DNA of 5,305 bases from Chloroflexota bacterium (GCA_021790715.1 JAJYGK010000151.1:1-5305), one strand, 5' to 3'; positions 1-4,962 are shown, numbered from the stretch's first letter. Numbers and translations are program-made. Notes: generated by a model from the letters alone, not told the origin.

Positions 1-1
1 C

Positions 2-43
2 CCGATCGCCCGGATGCGCGCCGTCGCCGGCTCCGCCGGGTAG
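2..43 (+). CDS. 3' end of an upstream gene (partial, unidentified)
   Basis: The frame starting at base 2 reads PIARMRAVAGSAG and stops at TAG 41-43. All 13 sense codons end in G or C, as in the confirmed genes here, whereas the frame starting at base 1 does not show this bias. This suggests the C-terminus of a plus-strand gene lying mainly outside the window. A RecA-like ImuA partner commonly precedes imuB, so that is a reasonable guess from position alone. Thirteen residues are too few to recognise a family. Confidence 0.4.
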   Translation, partial: PIARMRAVAGSAG

Positions 44-89
44 CACCGCCACCACCCCGGAGATCACACCATCGCCGGTTCGATCCACC

Positions 90-1430
90 ATGCGACTCCT
101 CCATCTCGGCTGGCCTCATCTGCCCCTCCGGCTCGAGCGCGCGGCCCGCCCGCTCCCCGAGCCGGTCGTCCTGGGCGGACACCCGTGGGACCCGGGACGA
201 GTCCTCGACTGCAGCCCGGCGGCGCGCCGCCACGGGATCCGCCGCGGGATGACGCTCGCGGCCGCGCATGCCCTCGCGCCCGATGCCGCGTTCCTCGTCC
301 CCGACCTCGACCGGTACCGCGCCGCGGCCGAGGCCGCGCTCGATGCGCTCGCCACGTTCGCGCCCTACGTCGAGGGGGAGACGGACCCGGAGCGGGACGA
401 GTTCGGCGGCGCGTACCTCGGGATCGACGGGCTCGAGCGGCTGTGGGGCGCGGAGCCGGTCCTGCTCGGCCGGATCGCGACGGCGATCGCGCCGCACGTG
501 CCCGGGCCGCTCCGCGCCGGGATCGCCGGGTCCCGGTTCGGGTCGTTCGTGGCGGCGATCGTGGCGCGCGACGGGCTGCCCGGCACGGACGTGACGTGGC
601 ATGCCGTCCCGCCAGGCGGCGTCGAGGCCGAGGCCGCCTTCCTGGCGCCGCTGCCGGTGACGCTGCTCCCCGCGACAGACGATACGCAGCTCCGGCTGCG
701 GACGCTCGGGGTGCGGCGGATCGGCGAGTTCGCCGCGCTGCCGCGCGCGGCGGTCATGGCGCGCTTCGGTGCCGAGGGCGGCTTCCTGCACGATCTCGCG
801 AGCGGGTGCGACGGGCGGCGGATCGTGCCGCGGCGGCCCGCGGAGCGGCTGCGGGCCTCGGCGGAGCTCGAGCCGCCGGTCGATTCGCTCGAGTCGATCC
901 GGTTCGTGCTGCACCGGCTGGCCGAGGCGCTGTGCGGCCAGCTGACGGCGCGCGGCGCGGGCGCCACGGTGGCGCGGCTGGAGTGGCGCGAGGCCGGCGG
1001 ATCGTCGCTCGTCGAGCAGCCGCTGCCCGGCCCGACCTCCCGTCCCGAGGCCGTGGAGCGTCTCCTCCTCGCGCGGCTCGAGGTGGCCCCGCCGCGTCAT
1101 CCCGTCGAGTGGATCGCGCTGGAACTGGACCGCGTGGTGCCCGCCGGGGGCCGGCAGCTCGGACTGTTCGGGCCGCAGGCCGCGCGCGCGGCGCACCTGG
1201 AGTGGCAGGTAGCGGACCTGTCGATCCGCTTCGGCGAGGGCCGCGTGCTCCGCGCGGTGCTGCACGACCCGGATGCGCGGCTGCCGGAGGACCGGGTGGG
1301 ATGGGTCGAGGCGGCCGCACGGCCCCGCGAGGCGACTGCGCCGTCCCGCGAGGCGGCCGCACGGCCCCGCGACCGGCCATCACCGTCCCGCGACCGGCCA
1401 TCGGCCACCCGGGGGTCGAGGCGGCCATGA
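90..1430 (+). CDS. imuB: ImuB-like Y-family DNA polymerase homologue, catalytically inactive
   Basis: This 446-residue protein is related to DinB/UmuC polymerases but has the ImuB form, an adaptor in the SOS mutasome that links DnaE2 to the sliding clamp. The N-terminus (MRLLHLGWPHLPLRLERA) replaces the DxDxFF metal-binding motif. The palm motif that is SxDE in active enzymes reads GAYLGIDGLERLWG (residues 107-120), the usual ImuB variant, so polymerase activity is not expected. A helix-hairpin-helix-like thumb is at about 201-230 (LRTLGVRRIGEFAALPRAAV). QLGLFG at 356-361 matches a beta-clamp-binding motif and corresponds to QLPLWG in mycobacterial ImuB. The last 40 residues are a low-complexity Arg/Pro/Ala/Ser tail of 7-residue repeats. 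At 446 residues it is somewhat shorter than many ImuBs (about 500). ATG 90 is chosen because the family homology begins there; no good Shine-Dalgarno sequence precedes it. It overlaps the next gene by ATGA, so the two are probably co-translated. Confidence 0.9.
   Translation: MRLLHLGWPHLPLRLERAARPLPEPVVLGGHPWDPGRVLDCSPAARRHGIRRGMTLAAAHALAPDAAFLVPDLDRYRAAAEAALDALATFAPYVEGETDPERDEFGGAYLGIDGLERLWGAEPVLLGRIATAIAPHVPGPLRAGIAGSRFGSFVAAIVARDGLPGTDVTWHAVPPGGVEAEAAFLAPLPVTLLPATDDTQLRLRTLGVRRIGEFAALPRAAVMARFGAEGGFLHDLASGCDGRRIVPRRPAERLRASAELEPPVDSLESIRFVLHRLAEALCGQLTARGAGATVARLEWREAGGSSLVEQPLPGPTSRPEAVERLLLARLEVAPPRHPVEWIALELDRVVPAGGRQLGLFGPQAARAAHLEWQVADLSIRFGEGRVLRAVLHDPDARLPEDRVGWVEAAARPREATAPSREAAARPRDRPSPSRDRPSATRGSRRP
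1307..1402 (+). repeat. 21-bp-period repeats encoding the ImuB C-terminal tail
   Basis: A 24-bp sequence at 1307-1330 recurs exactly at 1349-1372 (offset 42 = 14 codons). The 16-mer CCCGCGACCGGCCATC occurs at 1366-1381 and 1387-1402 (offset 21 = 7 codons). In protein this gives degenerate heptads such as ARPREAT, APSREAA, ARPRDRP and SPSRDRP (ImuB residues about 410-437). Because every offset is a multiple of three, copy-number change would keep the frame. The repeat ends about 25 bases before the DUF6504 start. Confidence 0.85.
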
Positions 1431-1675
1431 CCCGCCTGCTCGAGCAGCACCCGACGATCGCGGTCGAACTCGACGCCGACGGTCGCCCGGTCGCGTTCGC
1501 CTGGAACGGACGTCGGGAACGGGTCGAGGTGTGCCACCGGTGGCGGGTCGAGGAGGCGTGGTGGCGTCGTCCGATCCGGCGTGACTACTACAAGGTCGTG
1601 GGGACGCGCCTCCTGGCGCTCGTCTACCGCGACGGCGTCGACGGGACGTGGCACCTCGAACGCCTGTACGACTGA
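1427..1675 (+). CDS. DUF6504-type small protein coupled to imuB
   Basis: An 82-residue basic protein rich in Trp, Arg and Tyr. The core RVEVCHRWRVEEAWWRRPI, then RDYYKVVGT and LVYRDG...TWHLERLYD at the C-terminus (residues about 36-82), matches what I know of the DUF6504 family, short proteins usually encoded beside imuB or dnaE2. No biochemical function is known to me; by context it is a mutasome accessory or nucleic-acid-binding protein. The ATG overlaps the imuB stop (ATGA 1427-1430), with a weak GAGG five bases before it, so reinitiation after imuB is likely. There are no membrane segments or signal peptide. Family assignment is from remembered sequence pattern; the coding call itself is firm. 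Confidence 0.8.
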   Translation: MTRLLEQHPTIAVELDADGRPVAFAWNGRRERVEVCHRWRVEEAWWRRPIRRDYYKVVGTRLLALVYRDGVDGTWHLERLYD

Positions 1676-1701
1676 CACGGATCCACGGTGATGCGGCGCC
1701 C

Positions 1702-1781
1702 CGACCCCGGGACGCGCGTCGACCCCGGACACGACTCGACCCCGTGACGCGCGTCGATCCCCGGACACGACTCGACCCCGG
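1702..1781. repeat. Alternating 17/18-bp tandem repeat, 4.5 units
   Basis: Four units in a row: CGACCCCGGGACGCGCGT, CGACCCCGGACACGACT, CGACCCCGTGACGCGCGT, CGATCCCCGGACACGACT, then a half unit CGACCCCGG. Odd units end GACGCGCGT and even units end GACACGACT, so there is a higher-order 35/36-bp repeat in 2.25 copies (1702-1736, 1737-1772, 1773 onward). It lies in the convergent gap between the DUF6504 gene and the minus-strand lipoprotein gene and does not appear to be coding. Confidence 0.85.
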
Positions 1782-1797
1782 CGCTGCCGGGGCCGAG
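1771..1797. terminator. Strong hairpin, possible bidirectional terminator
   Basis: CTCG-a-CCCCGGC, loop GCT, GCCGGGG-c-CGAG: eleven base pairs with one A/C mismatch and a three-base loop. It sits about 95 bases after the DUF6504 stop and about 150 bases past the end of the facing lipoprotein gene, the expected place for a transcription stop between convergent genes. There is no T-run on either side, so a classical intrinsic terminator is not proven. The left arm is formed from the last copy of the tandem repeat. Confidence 0.45.
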
Positions 1798-1948
1798 ATC
1801 GAGTGCCGCAACCCGAGCCGGGGAGGAGGAGAACCCGGATCGACCACGGCCACACCAGTGGGGAGATGGTGGTATCCAGAAGACGAAGGGGGTGCGGGCG
1901 GTGTGACGCCCGTCCGGACGATTTCGGGGCGGAATTTCCAGGTGCCGG

Positions 1949-2434
1949 TCAGTTCGACGGGCAGGCCGCCGCCACCAGGACGAAGACGAACGTGCGGTCG
2001 CCGAGGGGCTGATAGGTCAGCTGTGCACGGCAGCCCGGCGCGATCGATCCCCCGTCGAACTCGGCGACGACCGATCCATCCTCCGCGGGGTTGCTGACGC
2101 TCGTCTGCTTGTACCCGGCGGCCGAGAGGGCGGCCGAATACCAGCCGTTGACGGCAACCAGCGTCGCGCTCGTCGAGATCGCCTCGGTGACCGGGTCCTT
2201 CGTCGCCCCGGGGGCATCGGACGCGCCCGGATACCGCGGGAACGAGGCGGGTGGCACGTCGCGGATCGCTCCCCACGCCGTGCCCGTCGTGGGGCCGACC
2301 GACGGGGATGCGCTCACCACGGGCGTCGGGGTGCCGGTGGTCGGCGAGGCGGGTGCGAGCCCCGTGGAACCGGCCGTGCAGCCGGCGACCACGAACGCCA
2401 GGCCGCACAGCGCGGCCAGGCGTCGCCCGGTCAT
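1949..2434 (-). CDS. Putative secreted lipoprotein, function unknown
   Basis: A 161-residue protein on the minus strand. Residues 1-19 form a lipoprotein signal peptide: basic MTGRR, a hydrophobic stretch, then lipobox VAGC with Cys19 as the lipidation site. Residues about 20-52 are a Ser/Thr/Pro/Gly linker typical of surface lipoproteins. The rest (about 53-161) is a small domain containing PPASFPRYPGA, VNGWYSAALSAAGYKQ and two cysteines (135 and 158) that could form a disulfide. I do not recognise a named family; the 'P-x-YPGA ... WY-x3-L-x2-AGY' layout resembles small substrate- or surface-exposed domains of Gram-positive and Chloroflexota lipoproteins. ATG 2434 is chosen because the signal peptide begins there; the same frame stays open upstream to about 2881, but that part is antisense to the ABC gene and not protein-like. 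The start overlaps the stop of a tiny membrane ORF (ATGA) and no Shine-Dalgarno sequence is seen, so translation is probably coupled. Confidence 0.85.
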   Translation of the reverse strand: MTGRRLAALCGLAFVVAGCTAGSTGLAPASPTTGTPTPVVSASPSVGPTTGTAWGAIRDVPPASFPRYPGASDAPGATKDPVTEAISTSATLVAVNGWYSAALSAAGYKQTSVSNPAEDGSVVAEFDGGSIAPGCRAQLTYQPLGDRTFVFVLVAAACPSN

Positions 2435-2538
2435 GGGTGGGCGGGAGGCAACGCCGCGGCGACGAACACCACCAGCAGGACGACGAGCACGAGGACGAAG
2501 ATCCCGATCGAGACGAAGTCGCGCGTCGTTGGCCGCAT
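2431..2538 (-). CDS. Tiny single-helix membrane protein upstream of the lipoprotein
   Basis: A 35-codon minus-strand frame starts at ATG 2538 and ends with TGA overlapping the lipoprotein ATG (ATGA 2434-2431). The product begins MRPTTRDFVSIG, continues as one strongly hydrophobic helix of Ile/Phe/Val/Leu (residues about 10-30), and ends ALPPAHP. The positive N-terminus predicts an N-in topology. About 90% of codons end in G or C. A -10-like TATCCT lies exactly six bases before the ATG and no Shine-Dalgarno sequence is seen, which suits a leaderless message. The family is unknown. It could be a membrane partner of the lipoprotein, or a leader peptide whose main role is to deliver ribosomes to the lipoprotein start. 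Confidence 0.65.
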   Translation of the reverse strand: MRPTTRDFVSIGIFVLVLVVLLVVFVAAALPPAHP

Positions 2539-2544
2539 GGCGCG

Positions 2545-2550
2545 AGGATA
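2545..2550 (-). promoter_or_regulatory. -10-like box TATCCT for the minus-strand pair
   Basis: TATCCT (4 of 6 to TATAAT) reads on the minus strand, with six bases (CGCGCC) between it and ATG 2538. That would put the transcription start on the A of the start codon, giving a leaderless mRNA. No recognisable -35 box is at 17-18 bases spacing (CGCTCG/GCGCTC). Confidence 0.4.
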
Positions 2551-2596
2551 CCGCGATGGCGGCCGGGCGAGCGCCCGCCTCACGGCGTCCGGCCCG

Positions 2597-2602
2597 TACA
2601 AT
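2597..2602 (+). promoter_or_regulatory. -10-like box TACAAT for the ABC operon
   Basis: TACAAT matches TATAAT at 5 of 6 positions and is one of the few AT-rich hexamers in the divergent gap. The predicted start would fall at about 2609-2610, giving a 66-base leader to GTG 2676, or a leaderless message if the in-frame GTG at 2610 is used. There is no clear -35 box at the usual distance. Confidence 0.45.
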
Positions 2603-2660
2603 CCACCGCGTGCCGTCGCCCGGGCGATGCGATCGTCCGCGGCGCCACGTCTCGATGTCC

Positions 2661-2666
2661 AGGAGG
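2661..2666 (+). promoter_or_regulatory. Shine-Dalgarno AGGAGG of the ABC ATPase gene
   Basis: A perfect AGGAGG lies nine bases before GTG 2676. It decides the start of the ATPase gene in favour of 2676 over in-frame ATG 2655 (which lies before it) and GTG 2610. The resulting N-terminus aligns with normal ABC ATPases. Confidence 0.75.
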
Positions 2667-2675
2667 CTGCTCCCG

Positions 2676-3608
2676 GTGACCGACTGCGCGATCCGCACCG
2701 ACGGCCTCACGCGCGAGTTCGGAGCGCTGCGCGCCGTCGACGCGATGTCGCTCGAGGTCCCGACGGGGGCGATCTTCGGCTTCCTCGGGCCCAACGGATC
2801 GGGCAAGACCACGACGATCCGCCTGCTGCTCGGCCTGCTGGAGCCGACGCGGGGGACGGCGTCGGTCCTCGGGCACGACACGCGGACCGAGGCCGGCGCG
2901 ATCCGCGAGCGCTCCGGCGCCCTGCTCGAGCACTCGGGGCTCTACGAGCGCATGACGGCGGAGGACAACCTCGAGTTCTACGGGCGCGTCTGGCATATTC
3001 CGCCCGCCGAGCGGCGCCAGCGCGTGCACGAGCTGCTGACGGGGCTCGGGCTGTGGGACCGGCGCCGCGAGATCGTGGGGCAGTGGAGCCGCGGCATGAA
3101 GCAGAAGCTCGCGGTCGCGCGGACGCTCCTGCATCGTCCGGATCTCGTCTTCCTCGACGAACCGACGGCGGGACTCGACCCGATCGCGGCGGCGGCGCTC
3201 CGCGACGACCTGACCGCCCTGGCCCGGCAGGAGGGCGTGACCGTCTTCCTGACGACGCACAACCTGGCCGAGGCCGAGAAGCTGTGCGACCGGGTGGCGG
3301 TGATCCGCTCCGGGCACCTGGTGGCGGTCGGGCGGCCCGACGAGCTCCGGGCTCGCGCCAGGCGCGACCGGATGGAGGTGACCGGGCGCGGCCTCGACGC
3401 CAGGATCGCCGGGCTCGTGGCGGCGGACCCCGCGGTCGAGACGGCCGACGTCTCCGATGGGCGGCTCACGCTCCGGCTCCGCGACGGGCACGACACCTCG
3501 CCGATCGTCGCGCTGCTCGTGCGCGAGGGTGTCGCGGTCGACGAGGTGCGCAAGGGCGGCGCCGATCTCGAGGAGGCGTTCCTCGCGCTCGTGGGCACGG
3601 AGTCGTGA
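2676..3608 (+). CDS. ABC-2 type transporter ATP-binding subunit
   Basis: The 310-residue cytoplasmic ATPase of a DrrA/CcmA/NatA-type exporter; it hydrolyses ATP to drive the membrane subunit encoded next. Motifs in order: Walker A GPNGSGKT (residues 38-45), ABC signature in the variant form WSRGMKQK (137-144) rather than LSGGQ, Walker B LVFLDEP with Asp161 and catalytic Glu162, D-loop TAGLDP, and the switch His195 in TTHNLAEAEKLCDRVAVI. The Q-loop region reads ALLEHSGLYERMTAEDN, where Glu/His stands in place of the usual Gln, a variant known in ABC-2 drug/antibiotic-type ATPases. The roughly 95 C-terminal residues (ending DLEEAFLALVGTES) resemble the DUF4162 tail of this subfamily. GTG start with AGGAGG nine bases upstream. 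The permease follows in the same operon; the substrate cannot be told. Confidence 0.93.
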   Translation: MTDCAIRTDGLTREFGALRAVDAMSLEVPTGAIFGFLGPNGSGKTTTIRLLLGLLEPTRGTASVLGHDTRTEAGAIRERSGALLEHSGLYERMTAEDNLEFYGRVWHIPPAERRQRVHELLTGLGLWDRRREIVGQWSRGMKQKLAVARTLLHRPDLVFLDEPTAGLDPIAAAALRDDLTALARQEGVTVFLTTHNLAEAEKLCDRVAVIRSGHLVAVGRPDELRARARRDRMEVTGRGLDARIAGLVAADPAVETADVSDGRLTLRLRDGHDTSPIVALLVREGVAVDEVRKGGADLEEAFLALVGTES

Positions 3609-3709
3609 CGGCGCGCGGCTCGGTCCGGCCCTCCGGCACGCCGGCGGCCGGCCGTTCGGTCGTCGGCGGTGCGGCGTTCGGCGCTCGGCCGCGGGGCGAC
3701 GGGCGATGA
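3605..3709 (+). CDS. Possible 34-codon bridging ORF between ATPase and permease
   Basis: GTG 3605 overlaps the ATPase stop (GTGA) and the frame runs to TGA 3707-3709, which overlaps the permease ATG (ATGA 3706-3709). About 88% of codons end in G or C. The product would be a Gly/Ala/Arg/Ser-rich peptide without a recognisable domain. It may serve only to carry ribosomes across the otherwise unusually long gap between two subunits of one transporter. High GC makes open frames of this length common, so it may be chance. Confidence 0.3.
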   Translation: MTARGSVRPSGTPAAGRSVVGGAAFGARPRGDGR

Positions 3710-4443
3710 TCGCGGACGTCCTCACGATCGCCTGGAAGGACCTGCGCGAGGTGCTCCTCCAGTCCGGCACCCTGCGGCGGTCGCTGCGCGGGCTCCTCTT
3801 CTCGTTCCTGGTGTTCGGCGTCTTCCTGCCGCTGCAGATCGGGCCCGACCTCGTGCGACAGCCGGTCGCGATCCTGCCGTTCGCGTGGGTCCCCCTGCTG
3901 CTCGCGAGCGGGATGGTGGCCGACGGGATCGCCGGCGAGCGCGAACGGCACACGCTCGAGACGCTGCTGGCGAGCCGGCTCTCCGACCGCGCGATCCTGA
4001 TCGGGAAGGTCGTGGCGGCGATCACCTACGGCTGGGGCTTCATGGTCATCAGCGCGATCCTCGGGCTCATCGTCGTCAACGTGGCGAACCCCGGACACGG
4101 CCTGCTGCTCTACACGCCGACGGCCGTCGTGCTGCTCGGCCTGTTCGGACTGCTGGGGGCCGGGCTGGTGGCCACCGGCGGATCCCTGGTCGCGCTCCGC
4201 TCACCGACGGTCCGGCAGGCCGCGCAGAACATGAACCTGGCGATCTTCGCGGTCGTGCTGATCCCGGTCCTGCTGCTCCAGGTGCTGCCCGTCGATGTCC
4301 GGCGCCAGGTGGGAACGACGCTGACGTCGCTCGACTGGCCGACGATCGCGATCGGCCTGGGGATCGTCCTCGTCCTGGCCGACCTGCTGCTCCTCGCCGC
4401 CGCCCTGGCGCGCTTCCAGCGCACGAAGCTGATCCTGGAATAG
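3706..4443 (+). CDS. ABC-2 type transporter permease subunit
   Basis: A 245-residue integral membrane protein pairing with the preceding ATPase. About six helices can be read: residues 29-44, 53-70, 100-126, 137-160, 177-195 and 212-236. An amphipathic N-terminal stretch (IAWKDLREVLLQSGTLRRS) precedes the first. Between helices 2 and 3 is the hallmark loop of NatB/GldF-like ABC-2 permeases, DGIAGERERHTLETLLASRLS (about 73-93), thought to act as the coupling helix touching the ATPase. ATG 3706 is chosen because protein-like sequence starts there; GGGG nine bases upstream is only a weak ribosome site. The gap of 97 bases after the ATPase is long for such a pair. The protein should work as a dimer or with another permease not encoded here; the substrate is unknown. 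Confidence 0.88.
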   Translation: MIADVLTIAWKDLREVLLQSGTLRRSLRGLLFSFLVFGVFLPLQIGPDLVRQPVAILPFAWVPLLLASGMVADGIAGERERHTLETLLASRLSDRAILIGKVVAAITYGWGFMVISAILGLIVVNVANPGHGLLLYTPTAVVLLGLFGLLGAGLVATGGSLVALRSPTVRQAAQNMNLAIFAVVLIPVLLLQVLPVDVRRQVGTTLTSLDWPTIAIGLGIVLVLADLLLLAAALARFQRTKLILE

Positions 4444-4475
4444 GCGGCCGGGCTCCATGCCCGTGGAGCGGCCGC
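4444..4475 (+). terminator. Hairpin directly after the permease stop
   Basis: GCGGCCG-gg-CTCCA, loop TGCCCG, TGGAG-CGGCCGC: 12 base pairs with a two-base bulge, starting on the base after the TAG stop. It would end or attenuate the ABC transcript and protect its 3' end. No T-run follows (AGTGACGG), so termination is a proposal rather than certain. Confidence 0.5.
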
Positions 4476-4494
4476 AGTGACGGATCCCTGCGGG

Positions 4495-4500
4495 GGGAGG
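4495..4500 (+). promoter_or_regulatory. Shine-Dalgarno GGGAGG of the OsmC-like gene
   Basis: GGGAGG at six bases before ATG 4507 fixes that start. The in-frame GTG at 4477 falls just after the hairpin and has no such site. Confidence 0.65.
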
Positions 4501-4506
4501 GACGCG

Positions 4507-4923
4507 ATGTCGGATGCGTACCGGGTGGAGCTGCAGTCGGTCGATGGCGGCCCCACGGCGCTCGGATGGGGCGGATCGGCGACGGTCGTGATCGACAGGC
4601 CCGTCGAGGCGGGTGGCCGTGGCTTGGGCTTCAACGGCGGGCAGCTGCTCAACCTGGCGGTCGCGGGCTGCGTCTCGAACGACCTGTTCCGCGAGGCGGC
4701 GAGACGCGGGATCCGGCTCGACCGGGTGCGGGTCACGGCGGAGAGCGACTATGCCGGCGCTCCGCCGGTGTCGAGCACGATCGAGTACCGCGTCGAGCTG
4801 TCCGGGGAGGCCACTCCGCAGGAACTGGACGAGTTGCTCGATCACGTGGACGCGATCGCGGAGATCCCGAACTCGATCCGGCAGGGCACGCGGGTCCGCC
4901 TGGTGCGCGGCTCGCACGGATAG
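4507..4923 (+). CDS. OsmC/Ohr-family protein lacking the second cysteine
   Basis: A 138-residue cytoplasmic protein with the OsmC fold pattern: N-terminal beta strands (YRVELQSVDG, SATVVID), then the central helix GFNGGQLLNLAVAGCVSNDLFREAARRGI (41-69) containing Cys55, then strand LDRVRVTAESDY and a C-terminal half (STIEYRVELSG, QELDELLDHVDAIAEIPNSI). OsmC and Ohr enzymes reduce organic hydroperoxides with two cysteines. Here the second, normally in a CPVSNT-like motif, is replaced by Ile120 (EIPNSI), and the PEEL-type Glu before the helix is Gln46. So standard two-cysteine peroxidase activity is doubtful, and it belongs with the divergent 'OsmC-like' group. It may have its own promoter after the hairpin, though none is clear. 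Its stop codon lies within the SOS box of dnaE2. Confidence 0.87.
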   Translation: MSDAYRVELQSVDGGPTALGWGGSATVVIDRPVEAGGRGLGFNGGQLLNLAVAGCVSNDLFREAARRGIRLDRVRVTAESDYAGAPPVSSTIEYRVELSGEATPQELDELLDHVDAIAEIPNSIRQGTRVRLVRGSHG

Positions 4924-4936
4924 AACATCTGTTCTA
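4921..4936. promoter_or_regulatory. LexA-type SOS box upstream of dnaE2
   Basis: TAGAACATCTGTTCTA is a perfect inverted repeat with six-base arms and a four-base centre. It contains GAAC-N4-GTTC, the core of the Gram-positive/actinobacterial LexA operator. It overlaps the stop codon of the OsmC-like gene and the first bases of the likely dnaE2 -10 box, so bound LexA would block RNA polymerase. DnaE2 is a well-known SOS gene, which supports the assignment. Confidence 0.85.
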
Positions 4937-4940
4937 TCAT
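4935..4940 (+). promoter_or_regulatory. -10 box TATCAT of dnaE2
   Basis: TATCAT matches TATAAT at 5 of 6 positions and shares its first two bases with the right arm of the SOS box. The transcription start is predicted at about 4946-4948, leaving a leader of about 15 bases. The expected -35 position (about 4912-4917) has no good match, which is common for regulated promoters in high-GC genomes. Confidence 0.6.
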
Positions 4941-4948
4941 CGGCGTTC

Positions 4949-4954
4949 AGGGGA
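4949..4954 (+). promoter_or_regulatory. Shine-Dalgarno AGGGGA of dnaE2
   Basis: AGGGGA lies eight bases before ATG 4963 and supports that start. It sits within a GTTC-AGGG-GAAC inverted repeat. Confidence 0.6.
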
Positions 4955-4962
4955 ACACGCCG

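Larger units (their letters stand above)
1676..1948. other. Convergent intergenic region, no gene seen
   Basis: This 273-base gap separates the plus-strand DUF6504 gene from the minus-strand lipoprotein gene. It holds the tandem repeat and the hairpin given separately. Bases about 1800-1948 contain purine-rich stretches (for example GGGGAGGAGGAGAACCC) but no convincing reading frame, RNA gene or further repeat. Confidence 0.7.

Noticed and set aside
70..84. SOS half-site (GTTCGA at 78-83) upstream of imuB
   Set aside because: The matching GAAC half at the right spacing is absent (CATC at 70-73), so there is no operator for imuB in this window; it may lie upstream of the preceding gene.
185..1675. 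Long plus-strand frame (about 496 codons) covering imuB and running into the DUF6504 sequence
   Set aside because: Only its end (from 1427) is real. The earlier part is an Arg/Ala/Pro-rich shadow of imuB in another frame, without protein-like composition.
1702..1781. CRISPR-like array
   Set aside because: Units are only 17-18 bp, contiguous, with no unique spacers and no cas genes nearby.
1380..2408. Minus-strand frame spanning the convergent gap
   Set aside because: It conflicts with the lipoprotein and DUF6504 genes, crosses the tandem repeat and hairpin, and has no recognisable protein features.
2610..2675. GTG 2610 or ATG 2655 as the main start of the ABC ATPase
   Set aside because: GTG 2676 has a perfect AGGAGG at good spacing and gives a normal N-terminus; the earlier starts are kept only as a possible leaderless alternative.
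2435..2881. Upstream extension of the lipoprotein frame on the minus strand
   Set aside because: It would lie antisense to the ATPase start and place the lipoprotein signal peptide in the middle of the protein. Start 2434 fits the lipobox and the ATGA overlap.
2580..4025. Long minus-strand frame (about 481 codons) antisense to the ABC genes
   Set aside because: Arg/Pro/Ser-rich composition with no domains; a GC-bias shadow of the two well-supported plus-strand genes.
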